64,000 nt of DNA from NCBI GenBank assembly GCA_016718345.1, contig JADKDN010000001.1:381001-445000 (forward strand), read 5' to 3'. The notes under the pieces were generated by a model. The model was not told the origin of the DNA. It did no database searches and saw only the letters and a list, made by a program, of their open reading frames with translations. Position numbers and translations under genes: made by a program. The DNA is from Flavobacterium sp. GTDB taxonomy: Bacteria; Bacteroidota; Bacteroidia; Flavobacteriales; Flavobacteriaceae. Positions 1 to 9,378 of the stretch are shown here, piece by piece; the first letter of the stretch is position 1, and every line of letters starts with the position of its first letter.

Positions 1-186
1 ATTTCTGGAGAGGTAGAAGTTCAGGAATGTGTTTACGTTGGAACAGGGGCAAAAATCATTAACAGGCTTCAGATTGGTAAGAATACTATTGTAGGAGCGG
101 GAGCTGTTGTTTCAAAAAGTTTACCAGAAAACTGTACCGCAGTTGGTATTCCTGCGAAGCCAATAAAATTTCATGAAAATGACTAA
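1..186 (+). CDS. Sugar acyltransferase, hexapeptide-repeat (PglD/NeuD-like), C-terminal end
   Basis: This is the last 61 codons of a gene that begins before the window. The reading frame shows the hexapeptide pattern of a left-handed beta-helix acyltransferase (VGTGAKI, IGKNTIVGAGAVVSKSLP) and the usual ending VGIPAKPIKF. It overlaps the next gene, an aminotransferase, by 8 to 14 bases, so the two are translationally coupled. In bacillosamine pathways PglD acetylates the 4-amino sugar made by the PglE aminotransferase, and the order here (acyltransferase, aminotransferase, dehydratase) fits that. The substrate cannot be read from this fragment, and a NeuD-type sialic acid O-acetyltransferase is the alternative. 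Confidence 0.8.
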   Translation: MSGEVEVQECVYVGTGAKIINRLQIGKNTIVGAGAVVSKSLPENCTAVGIPAKPIKFHEND

Positions 187-1314
187 TTCAAAAATTTGGC
201 TTTCGTCGCCTCATATGGGAGGAACTGAACAAAAGTATGTCCAAGAGGCATTCGACACAAATTGGGTTGCACCATTAGGTCCAAATGTAACAGGTTTTGA
301 ACAAGATTTAGAGCATTATATCAAGGAAAATAAGCATGTTGCCGCATTAAGTTCGGGAACTTCAGCCATTCACCTTGCGTTAATTTTATTGGGAATTAAA
401 GCAGGGGATGAGGTTATTTGTCAAAGTTTTACATTTTCTGCTTCTGCTAATCCAATACTATATCAAGGTGCAACACCCATATTTATTGATAGTGAACCAG
501 AAACCTGGAATATTTGTCCAAAGGCTTTGGAAAAAGCTATTAAAGACAGAATTGCTAAAGGGAAAAAACCAAAGGCAATTATTGGAGTTCACTTATATGG
601 TATGCCATTTAAGGTTGACGAGATTAAAGCTTTGGCTCAACAATATGAAATACCGATAATAGAAGATAGCGCAGAGGCTTTAGGAAGCTCTTACAAAGGA
701 AAAAAATGTGGGAGTTTTGGGGATTTTGGTATTTTATCGTTCAATGGAAACAAAATAATAACAACATCTGGAGGAGGAGCTCTAGTTGCACCAACAAAAG
801 AAATAAAAAATAAGGCTGTTTTTTTGCAACACAATCTAGGGATTATGCTCCTCATTATCAACATTCCGAGATAGGATACAATTATAGATTGAGTAATATT
901 TGTGCTGGAATAGGTAGAGGTCAAATGGAAGTTTTGGACGAGCATATTTCCTTGAGAAGAAAAATGCATGATTTTTATGTAAATTATTTTGAAAATATTG
1001 ACGGAGTAACTGTTTTTCAAGAGCCTAATGGTAATTATTATTCCAATCATTGGTTGAGTGCTATTTTAATAGATCCCTCAAAGGCTAATGGAAAGAAAAG
1101 TGAGGAATTGAGGTTAGTTCTAGAAAAAGAAAATATCGAATCCCGACCGTTATGGAAACCAATGCATTTGCAACCTGTCTTTCAGGAATATCCTTATTAT
1201 GGTGAAAAAGTCTCACAACAATTATTTGAGGATGGCTTATGTTTGCCTTCGGGTTCTAATTTGGATGATAGTGACAGAGAGAGAATTTATAGAGTTTTTG
1301 ATGTTTTTTTTTAA
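173..1314 (+). CDS. DegT/DnrJ/EryC1 PLP-dependent sugar aminotransferase (PglE-like), one frame break
   Basis: The product transfers an amino group from glutamate to a 4-keto sugar nucleotide, probably UDP-4-keto-6-deoxy-GlcNAc. Visible family marks are the phosphate-binding SGTSA near residue 61, the PLP-ring aspartate in EDSAEA near 165, and the Schiff-base lysine in SFNGNK near 194. The C-terminal half (from about 850) continues in another frame with FLATQSRDYAPHYQH and later SRPLWKPMHLQPVF, both typical of the family. One extra T in the T7 run at 819-825 restores a protein of about 380 residues, the normal length. ATGs at 173 and 179 are both possible starts. It sits between a PglD-like acyltransferase and a PglF-like dehydratase. 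Confidence 0.88.
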
Positions 1315-1367
1315 TAGGTAATGTGATTGATTAATAAAATGTTTAACTTTATCTAAATTTAAATCAT

Positions 1368-3342
1368 TTGAGCAATACTACTAAATCGAATTCTTTTTTA
1401 GGAATAACAAAAGAAAACTTTTTTAAAAAAAGATTCCATAATTTTGGTTACCTGCCAAGGTGGATAATTTTTGCTATAGACGTGGCTATTGTGTGTATTT
1501 CTATTTTAATAACACATTTTATAATAACAAGCCTCAATGTGAAATTTTATGAAAATAGAAATTTTATACAAAGTTATTCTCTTGTTGTTGTCGTAAACGC
1601 TTTATTCTTTTTATTGTATAGGACTTATGCTGGAATAATTAGACATTCTACATTCATAGATGGTGTAAAATTATTAGTTTCTACAACTACCTCATATTTA
1701 GTTCTGTTAACTATAAATTATTCTTGGTTTTTTATTTTTGATAACAAAATTTTTTTAACAACAGGATTGTTTATTGGCTACATTATTTCGTTTATACTCC
1801 TTTTTTATTTCGAATTTTAGTTAAATATTTTTTGAGCAGTATATGAATTTCGAAGATAAAAAAAAACTAACTAACGCGATTATTTATGGGGCTGATGCAA
1901 ATGCTATTTCTGTGGCAAATGCATTAAGAACGGAGAAGCCTAGTCGTTTTAAGTTACTTGGATTTATTGATAAATTCAACAATAGTAAAACAGGAAAAAG
2001 TATTTTAAATCTACCTATTTTAAATCAAAATAAAAGTATTCACGTCATATTAAGAGCAATGAAAGCTGACGCATTAATAATTGCCGAAAAAAGTTTAAGT
2101 AAAGAAGAAACTATAGCTATGGTAGAGGAGTGTTTAGAATATAATTTTAAAGTATATTCCGTCCCTTTAATAACAGATTGGAAAGATGAAAAACAAATTT
2201 CAAATAAAGTTAAAAGTTTTGAGATAGAGGATTTACTCGAACGTAAGCCAATAGTTTTAGATACCAAAACCATTTCGTCTCAAATTAATGAGAAGACAAT
2301 ATTAATTACTGGTGCTGCTGGTTCGATAGGAAGTGAAATTACAAGACAGATTTTAAGTTTTAAACCATACAAAATTATTATCTTAGATCAGGCTGAAACA
2401 CCTTTACATAGTTTGAGTCTTGAAGTTGATACTTTAGGAAATAAAGTAAAAATTCGATCTGTGCTTGCAGACGTGAGAAATTTGAAAGTACTAGAAAAAA
2501 TATTTGTCAAATATAGACCTGATATAGTATATCATGCAGCTGCTTATAAGCATGTGCCTTTGATGGAAGAAAATCCCTCTCAAGCAGTGTATACTAATGT
2601 TTTGGGAACAAAAAATCTTGCAGATTTATCAGTAAAGTATAAAGTAGAGCGATTTGTAATGGTATCAACTGACAAAGCAGTTAATCCAAGTAGTGTGATG
2701 GGAGCCAGTAAGCGTATTGCTGAAAAATACGTGCAAACACTGCAGGATAAATTGAATAAAGAAAAAGAAAGTGTAGAAAACACTAAATTTATAACTACTC
2801 GTTTTGGAAATGTTTTGGGTTCAAATGGTTCTATAGTGCCATTGTTTGCAAAACAGATTCAAGAAGGTGGCCCCATAACAATAACTCATCCTGAGATTAT
2901 ACGCTATTTTATGACCATACCTGAAGCTTGTCAACTAGTATTAGAGGCAGGAACTATGGGCAATGGAGGAGAAATTTATATTTTCGACATGGGGCAACCA
3001 GTTAAAATTTTAGATTTAGCAAAGAAAATGATACGATTAGCTGGATTTACTCCAGATAGGGAGATTGAGATAAAAATTATTGGGCTAAGACCAGGAGAAA
3101 AACTTTTTGAAGAGTTATTGAATGATACATCTAGAACTTTGCCGACACATAATGAAAAAATAATGATTGCACAAGAGCGGCACGATGAATATAATGTTAT
3201 TAACAATAATGTTGAGTCATTATTAGATAAGATTCAATTATTTTCAGAAGAGGAGATAGTAATTGAAATGAAAAAATTAGTTCCCGAATTTAGAAGTATG
3301 AATTCTAGATTTGTTGCTTTTGATTTAGATGTAAATTTATAA
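1368..3342 (+). CDS. WbpM/PglF/CapD-type nucleotide-sugar 4,6-dehydratase, membrane-bound, one frame break
   Basis: This large membrane-anchored short-chain dehydrogenase converts UDP-GlcNAc to the 4-keto-6-deoxy sugar. The first 150 codons (TTG start at 1368) encode about four membrane helices. A one-T loss in the T6 run at 1801-1806 breaks the frame; restoring it joins the helices to the cytoplasmic part at LFRILVKYFFEQ, giving about 655 residues, normal for the family. The catalytic domain has the NAD motif TGAAGSIGSEI (from base 2311), HAAAYKHVPLMEENP, and STDKAVNPSSVMGASKR, in which Met replaces the usual Tyr of the YxxxK pair as in WbpM and PglF. It is the dehydratase partner of the preceding aminotransferase and acyltransferase. 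Confidence 0.9.
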
Positions 3343-3363
3343 TCATCAGCTCCTATAAATTAG

Positions 3364-3371
3364 TATATTTG
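3364..3371 (+). promoter_or_regulatory. Possible Bacteroidota -7 promoter element for the export genes
   Basis: TATATTTG matches the Bacteroidota -7 consensus TAnnTTTG and lies in the 73-base gap ahead of the Wza-like gene. I see no clear TTTG at the expected -33 distance, so this is weak support. Confidence 0.3.
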
Positions 3372-3415
3372 TTCCCATTATTAAAACTATATATTTACAA
3401 AAATAAAATTAGTCG

Positions 3416-4213
3416 ATGTTTCTAGATCACATGAAGAATTATAGACAAGCAATCACACTTTTAATTAATAAGTCAATATTTATCTTTTTTTTTACAATAT
3501 TGATCTTGCAGTCTTGCGCCACTAGAAAAGAAGTTGAGTATTTTAACGATGTCAAGATAGGATCCCAAGATAAAATAGTCTATTACCAAAATAAAATTCA
3601 GATAAATGATATTTTAAGTATTAGAGTAGGAGAATTAATTCCTGAAGTTGTAGAGCCATTTAACAATTATGTTACTACTTTAGAATCAGCCCAACTTAAT
3701 GGATATCTTGTCTCTTACGAAGGAAGCATAGTCTTCCCTAGATTAGGAACAATTTCTGTTGCAGGAAAAACAACGATTGAAGTGGAGACAATAATTAATA
3801 AACTTCTTATCGATAGAGAGTTAATTAAAAATCCAGTAGTTAGTGTTAGAATAATAAATGGTAGAGTTACCGTTTTAGGTCCCGCGGGTAATAGTTCAAT
3901 TGGCGGAACGATACCGTTTGGTGGGAATAATACATTAACAATACTTCAAGCAATTGGCAATATTGCACCCACGGGTATAAAAAATGATATTGTTCTGATT
4001 AGAGAAGAAGATGGTGTTAGAAGATATGTTAAATTAGATATAACTAAAGTAGATTTAATAAATAGTCCTTATTATTATTTAAAACAAAATGATGTTATAT
4101 ATGTAAAACCAACTGGTCCAGCTGTTTTACAATCTGGATGGCTAACCAGTATTGGAGTTATTTTAGGGGTATTTAGTTCTGGTTTGGCTATGTATTTATT
4201 ACTAACTAGGTAA
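3416..4213 (+). CDS. Polysaccharide export outer-membrane lipoprotein (Wza/OPX family)
   Basis: The product is an outer polysaccharide export protein that forms, with the Wzc-like kinase encoded next, the envelope-spanning exporter. It has an N-terminal hydrophobic signal ending in the lipobox LILQSC, so it should be lipidated at that cysteine. A polysaccharide-export domain follows (NDILSIRVGEL, GYLVSYEGSIVFPRLGTI), then an SLBB-like stretch (RVTVLGPAGNSS) and a C-terminal membrane helix. At 265 residues it has the short single-SLBB form common in Bacteroidota. ATG 3431 is an alternative start. It lies 9 bases ahead of the kinase gene, so the two are likely co-transcribed. Confidence 0.92.
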   Translation: MFLDHMKNYRQAITLLINKSIFIFFFTILILQSCATRKEVEYFNDVKIGSQDKIVYYQNKIQINDILSIRVGELIPEVVEPFNNYVTTLESAQLNGYLVSYEGSIVFPRLGTISVAGKTTIEVETIINKLLIDRELIKNPVVSVRIINGRVTVLGPAGNSSIGGTIPFGGNNTLTILQAIGNIAPTGIKNDIVLIREEDGVRRYVKLDITKVDLINSPYYYLKQNDVIYVKPTGPAVLQSGWLTSIGVILGVFSSGLAMYLLLTR

Positions 4214-4222
4214 AAATTAATC

Positions 4223-6601
4223 ATGGATAATTTTGAATTTGAAAATCAAACCAATTCTAGTAACTTTGATATATTAGCAGAGATTAATAAATATTTAAGG
4301 TATTGGTATTTATTTGTTATTTCAATACTTGTTTTTTTTATAATCGCGAAGATATATCTCAGATATACAACTCCTATTTATGAATCATATTCTGAAATTA
4401 AAATATTAGACAATTCTACATCTGCTTTCAAATTACCTGATAACATGATTCCTATTTTTGGAAGCAAAAGTAGCAAGCGAAGTTTAGATAATGAAATAGA
4501 AATGATCAAGTCTTACCAGTTAATGGAAAGAGTGGTTAGGAACCTTGATTTGACAACATGTTATTATAGAGTTGGATATTTTACAACTAAAGAATTATGG
4601 AAAAATGAGCCATTTACTATCAAGTGGCTAAAATCTTCAAATCAATTAGTAACTAAGTCTCTTAGATTCGAAATTGAGATTGTTGAAGGAGGTTATGAGA
4701 TTGTTGATAATAACGAAAAAACTAATTTTGGTGTTATTGGATTTAATTCGGTTCATGTTACTTCAGGAATTCCATTTAAAATTTCACCTAGATTAGGATT
4801 AAATCTAAATAGCCTTATCGGAAAAAAGTTTGCTTTTGAGTTATTACCATTACGACAAACAACTTTAAGTTTATGTAATAGGATTAATATTAAAACTGTA
4901 GCGAATCAGAGTGATATATTAGGACTTTCATTAACGGGGACTAATACGGCTAAAATTGAAGCTACATTAAATGAGATAGTTAAACAGTTTGATCTTGATG
5001 GTATAAAGGATAGGCAATTGGTCTCGCAAAGAACAATAGATTTTGTAAACAATAGATTTAATTTTTTAGGAAGACAATTAGATTCCATAGAGAATGATAA
5101 AGAGAAGTACAAACGTGAAAATGGTTTGACAAATGTAGATACAGATATAGAATCTGCAGCAAAAAATATTGAAAATTCGAAAACAATTATTACCGATATA
5201 GAAAATCAAATAGAGTTAGCAAATTACATAGAAAAATCTCTCAAAACCCATAATAAATTTGAATCCTTCCCACTTGAGATAGGTATTTCGAATACGTTAA
5301 TGAATCAGCTATTTTCAAATTATAACTTACTAGTTTTTGAGCGAGAAAAGTTGCTGTTTAGTGCTGGAGAAAATAATCCAAAAATAAAAATAATTAATGA
5401 ACAACTAGACATATTGAAAAAAGATATGTTTAAAGCAATTAAAAATTACCAACAGGAATTGCAATCTTCACTGGTTAAGAATAATTATCTAAATAAACAA
5501 TATACAGATAAATTTAATAAAATTCCTTTGTATGAAAAATTTATCAGAAGTATTGAACGTCAACAGGGTATTAAAGAATCACTCTACATTCTATTACTCC
5601 AGAAGAGAGAAGAAGCTGCAATTAACGTAGCTGTTACTGGTCCGTCAATAAAAGTTGTTGATTATGCTTCATCAAATATAAATGCAATTTCACCTAAAAA
5701 AGATATAATTTACATTGGGTCCTTGGTTATTGGATTATTAGTTCCGTTTTTATTTGTATTTGTTAAAAATTTATTAGACAACAAAATTCACAACAAACAA
5801 GAATTGTTAAGAATTATTGGCGATATTCCAATTGTTTCAGAAGTTCCATTTATTGGAGATGATTTAAAAGTTATGTTAGATAATGACAGATCTGTTTTAG
5901 CAGAATCTTTCAGAATTTTGAGAACAAATATAGGATATTTACTACCCTTACAAGCTGATAAGGTTGCTCCAGTTTTATTTATAACTTCAACAATAAAAGG
6001 TGAAGGTAAAACTTTTACATCAATTAATTTAGGTATGGCTTTTGCAACTTTAGGAAAAAAAGTACTGGTTATTGGAGCAGATTTAAGAAATCCACAATTT
6101 CATAAATATACGAATTTAGATAAAGCGCATGTAGGTTTGTCTAATTATTTATATGACTCTTCTGTTGATTGGAGGACTTTAACTGTTAAAAATCAATTTG
6201 ACACTTCAAATTTAGAATTAATTTTTCTGGAATTATTCCTCCAAATCCATCCGAGTTGCTTCAAATGGGCGTATCGAACTATTGCTTAATGAAGCAAAAA
6301 AAGAATATGATTACATCGTTATTGATACTGCGCCTACTCTTTTAGTTACAGATGCACTAACAATTTCACAATTTGCAGATGTTACTTATTTGTCGTTCGT
6401 GCTGATTTTACAGAGAAAAAATTAATCCAATATTCTCTTGAACTAAAACAAAAAGGGAAATTGAAAAATTTAGCCTATGTTCTAAACAATGTTGGTGTTA
6501 GTGTTGGATATCGCTACAAGTATGGTTATGGTTACGGCTATGGCTATGGCTATGGGGAAGATGTTCAAAAAAAATCTTTTAAAGATTTTTTTAATATTTA
6601 A
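4223..6601 (+). CDS. Wzc-like polysaccharide co-polymerase / BY-tyrosine kinase with Tyr-Gly tail, three frame breaks
   Basis: This inner-membrane protein controls chain length and export. It has a Wzz domain with a membrane helix near residues 32-50, a long periplasmic coiled region, a second helix near 500 followed by a short basic loop, and a cytoplasmic ATPase with Walker A STIKGEGKT near 590 and the Walker A' motif VIGADLRNP. The frame is lost in T5 at 6222-6226, regained and lost again at A3 6263-6265 and T3 6389-6391; one base added at each restores NPSELLQNGRIELLLNEA, the Walker B-like YIVIDTAP, and the C-terminal tail. The tail has seven tyrosines in YRYKYGYGYGYGYGYG, a likely autophosphorylation cluster. 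Restored length is about 792 residues, normal for the family. Confidence 0.92.
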
Positions 6602-6606
6602 TATAT

Positions 6607-7542
6607 CTATTCTGCTATAGAGTGTTTTATAGACTTTACAATTTCAGATGATAATGGATATTCAAATTTTCTAGCAAAAAAAGCACCTGTCTTAAATATT
6701 TTTTCATAGTCTGTATAGTCAAGATTTGCTGGATTGTTTCCATTTCTATATTCCCAATCAATATATCTCAAGTTATCATTGGTTACTTTGCTAACGAAAT
6801 TTGAATTCATTATGATTGTTTGAAAATATATTTCTTCTGAACATAATGTATATTTGAATCTATATAGTAATGATTTGTTTTTTTTTGTATAATCACTAAC
6901 ATATTTTACACATTCTCTAGTTAGGCTCCACCATGTTGAACCACCATATAGTTTCGGCATTTTTGAAGGAATAGATCTTTTAATTCCAAGTCTTTTTTGA
7001 ATTTTGATGAAAATATTTATTAGCGATTTTTGTTTGTTTATTTTTGAATTAAATAAATCAAATAAGTTGTAATATTCAATTCTATCCATATTCCCATTAT
7101 CAGCATAACCGATTTTAGGCATATTGAAATAATCTATATATTCTTTATCGTTGTTGTTAAAGAATTCAATAAAATCTGATTTTTTTTTAATTGGAAAATC
7201 ATGACCGCTAATCAAGTGAAAATAATATATATTTGGATTTTTGAGAGCTTCATTTATTAAATAGAGTATACTTTTTAGGTGGTTAAAACCTCCCCAATTT
7301 ACTTTAAATTTCTGTGATAAAAGAATTACATTGGTATATTTTTTTAAATTTTCAAATTCAATATTAGATATTTTACTCTTTTTATCAATATGAATGTATA
7401 TTTCAAAATTATCATCAAAAAAATTAATTATTTCTTCTAAGTGATTGTAATTTTTATAAGCGGTTATTAAAATGGCTTGCTTAGAAATATTTTTTTTTGT
7501 GAACTCTCTATTATTAATCATCTTTATTTTTTTTATAAACAT
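6607..7542 (-). CDS. Core-2/I-branching (GT14-type) beta-glycosyltransferase
   Basis: This intact 311-residue protein matches the Branch family (GT14-like), which adds GlcNAc or related sugars in beta linkage. Marks include the N-terminal AILITAYKNYNHLEEII, the IHIDKKS segment, HLISGHDFPIKK near residue 112, the acceptor-side GGSTWWSLTRECV near 200 and SEEIYFQTII near 245. It is on the minus strand inside a plus-strand locus and ends 5 bases past the converging kinase gene. Its upstream neighbour on the same strand is a decayed CpsB-like gene. The island may have been inserted or inverted relative to the rest of the locus. The acceptor sugar is unknown. Confidence 0.82.
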   Translation of the reverse strand: MFIKKIKMINNREFTKKNISKQAILITAYKNYNHLEEIINFFDDNFEIYIHIDKKSKISNIEFENLKKYTNVILLSQKFKVNWGGFNHLKSILYLINEALKNPNIYYFHLISGHDFPIKKKSDFIEFFNNNDKEYIDYFNMPKIGYADNGNMDRIEYYNLFDLFNSKINKQKSLINIFIKIQKRLGIKRSIPSKMPKLYGGSTWWSLTRECVKYVSDYTKKNKSLLYRFKYTLCSEEIYFQTIIMNSNFVSKVTNDNLRYIDWEYRNGNNPANLDYTDYEKIFKTGAFFARKFEYPLSSEIVKSIKHSIAE

Positions 7543-7728
7543 TTAACAAATCAATAGTTTTTCTTTTGTAGATTTTATTTAAATCGAATAGTTAAAGACT
7601 TTCCAAAAATAGTAAAATTATTTGAGTGGTATAAAAGTTATAAATACCTACAATTATAGATCTAATTTTTTTAAATTTTATTAATAAAAAAATAATTTTC
7701 AAATTCAATTGTTTTATTTCGAAAAACT

Positions 7729-8220
7729 AAAATGAAAAAAAAGAATTATTTTCAATAGCATCCTTAACTGGAGATAAATCCTTGAGAAGAATCTTTTTTG
7801 AAAAACCATTTATGTGATTTGAGTGATGTATATCAGAACCAACAAAATCTATCATCCCTTTCTTTAATAATTGTTCTGCCGCCTTCGCAACTTCAATTGA
7901 GTAACAAAATTAGCATCCATCATATATTCAGCAGCAGCTTTAATGGGAACGTTATTATTTTTATTTCTTAATTCTATTTGAGTAGTGTCTAAATTTAATT
8001 CAATTTTTTTTCTTGAATTTTTCCATACATTTTCCATCACGTGAGGAGTTGTGATACATTGTTTGAAACCCATTTTATTCATTTCAGAAATTAAAAAATT
8101 GGTATCTTCAATGCTTTGAGCACCATCATCAATTCCTGGTAGAAGATGTGAATGTATATCAATAAAATTATCGATAATTATATCCTTGAGAATTGGTTTA
8201 GGTTTGAAAAATGTTAACAT
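7729..8220 (-). pseudogene. CpsB/YwqE-type tyrosine-protein phosphatase, internal segment missing
   Basis: The N-terminal 105 residues are a PHP-family phosphatase with metal-binding DIHSHLLPGIDDGAQ and ITTPHVM. After AAAEYMMDANFV the frame jumps, near base 7900, straight to IEVAKAAEQLLKKGMIDFVG, SDIHHSNH and the C-terminus. Proteins of this family are about 245 residues; here roughly 90 central residues, including the expected LAHPERY-type metal ligands, are absent. Adding one base cannot repair this, unlike the frame breaks elsewhere. Intact enzymes dephosphorylate Wzc-type kinases, so loss could leave the kinase at 4223-6601 without its partner. An assembly collapse is the alternative. The exact 3' end is uncertain. 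Confidence 0.75.
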
Positions 8221-8364
8221 AATACAAAAGTAAAGAAAAGTTAGGGTTGATAGTATAGCTTGGCACTAATATATTTGTAACATATTGTTATATACTAAAT
8301 TTTAAATACTATAACAATTCTTTTTCGATAGACTATTAATTCCGTGATGAATTGTCCAAAATTA

Positions 8365-8372
8365 GTATCTTT
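8365..8372 (+). promoter_or_regulatory. Possible -7 element ahead of wzm
   Basis: TATCTTTG is an exact match to the Bacteroidota TAnnTTTG element. It lies about 90 bases before the ABC permease start, in the 242-base gap between divergently transcribed genes. A TTG occurs only 11 bases upstream, closer than the usual spacing, so support is modest. I found nothing else in this gap. Confidence 0.35.
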
Positions 8373-8462
8373 GAGCAATGTGTAAGTTGAAATACATATC
8401 CTAAATTATCCAAAAAAAAGCATATTATTTGGTCTGCATTTTTAAGATTACAATATAAAACA

Positions 8463-9330
8463 ATGAGTAATATCAAAGATTCCGATGGCGAATGGTTATT
8501 TGAAATAAAACCAAAAAATAATTTTTTTGAATTTAATTTCAAAGAAGTATGGCAGTATAGGGATTTGTTATTTCTTTTGTAAAAAGAGATATAGTAACAG
8601 TTTATAAACAAACTATTTTAGAATACTTTGGTATTTAATTCAACCCTTATTTACTTCAATAATTTTCACACTAATTTTTAATAATATAGCTGGGATTAAT
8701 ACAGGGAAGATTCCTCCCTTTTTATTTAATTTAGCAGGGATTACAGTTTGGAATTATTTTACATCTTGCCTAAATGACACATCAGATACTTTCAAAAAAA
8801 ATGCAGCAATTTTTGGGAAAGTTTATTTTCCGAGAGTCATCATGCCGATATCTATTGTAATATCTAATCTAGTAAAATTTCTAATTCAGTTTGTTATTTT
8901 TATTGCATTTTACATCTATTATTATTTAAAAGGTGCCACTTTAAATATTAATGAATACATTTTTCTTTTTCCAATTCTTATACTAATAATGGGTTTTCTG
9001 GGTTTAGGTATAGGCATGCTTATTTCTTCATTAGTTACCAAATACAGAGATTTTAGTTATTTAGTAAGTTTTGGAGTGCAGCTTTTAATGTATGTTTCTG
9101 CTGTAATGTATCCAATAGAATTAATCGCTACTAAGATTCCAAGTTATGCTTGGGTGGTAAAATACAATCCTTTAGCCTATGTTATTGAATCTGCTAGATT
9201 CATGTTACTAGATGTTGGCGATATTCCATTCTTTGGATTAATCTATACTTTAGTTGTAACTGTAATTGTTTTTTTTATTGGCTTACTAATTTTTAATAAA
9301 ACAGAAAAAAACTTTATAGACACCGTCTAG
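8463..9330 (+). CDS. wzm: Wzm-like ABC transporter permease for polysaccharide export, two frame breaks
   Basis: This is the membrane subunit of an ABC-2 type O-antigen or teichoic-acid exporter. From ATG 8463 the frame gives MSNIKDSDGEWLFEIKP and a cytoplasmic lead-in; a lost T in T4 8575-8578 and a lost G near 8621 break it. Restored, it reads FVKRDIVTVYKQTILG then LWYLIQPLFTSIIFTLIF, the classic start of the family's membrane domain, followed by about five more helices and the ending IFNKTEKNFIDTV. Repaired length is about 290 residues, normal for Wzm. The ATPase partner Wzt follows after 48 bases. A Wzx/Wzy system is also encoded in this locus, so two export routes coexist. Confidence 0.88.
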
Positions 9331-9378
9331 AGTTGATACAATTTCATAACTATTTTAATTGCTCAATTGTTGTTGTAA

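Noticed and set aside
691..1050. 119-codon open frame on the minus strand across the aminotransferase gene
   Set aside because: The plus-strand frames carry clear aminotransferase motifs over the same bases; the reverse frame has no recognisable features.
6517..6556. Short tandem repeat GGTTAT/GGCTAT that could be called a CRISPR or intergenic repeat
   Set aside because: It is within the repaired coding frame of the Wzc-like kinase and encodes its Tyr-Gly tail; there are no spacers.
7543..7728. A possible small gene or RNA between the GT14-type gene and the CpsB remnant
   Set aside because: The sequence is very AT-rich with no convincing frame, hairpin or promoter pair; probably only the leader and trailer of the two genes.
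8336..8611. 91-codon minus-strand frame in the cpsB-wzm gap
   Set aside because: It covers the repaired N-terminus of the ABC permease on the plus strand, which explains the bases better.
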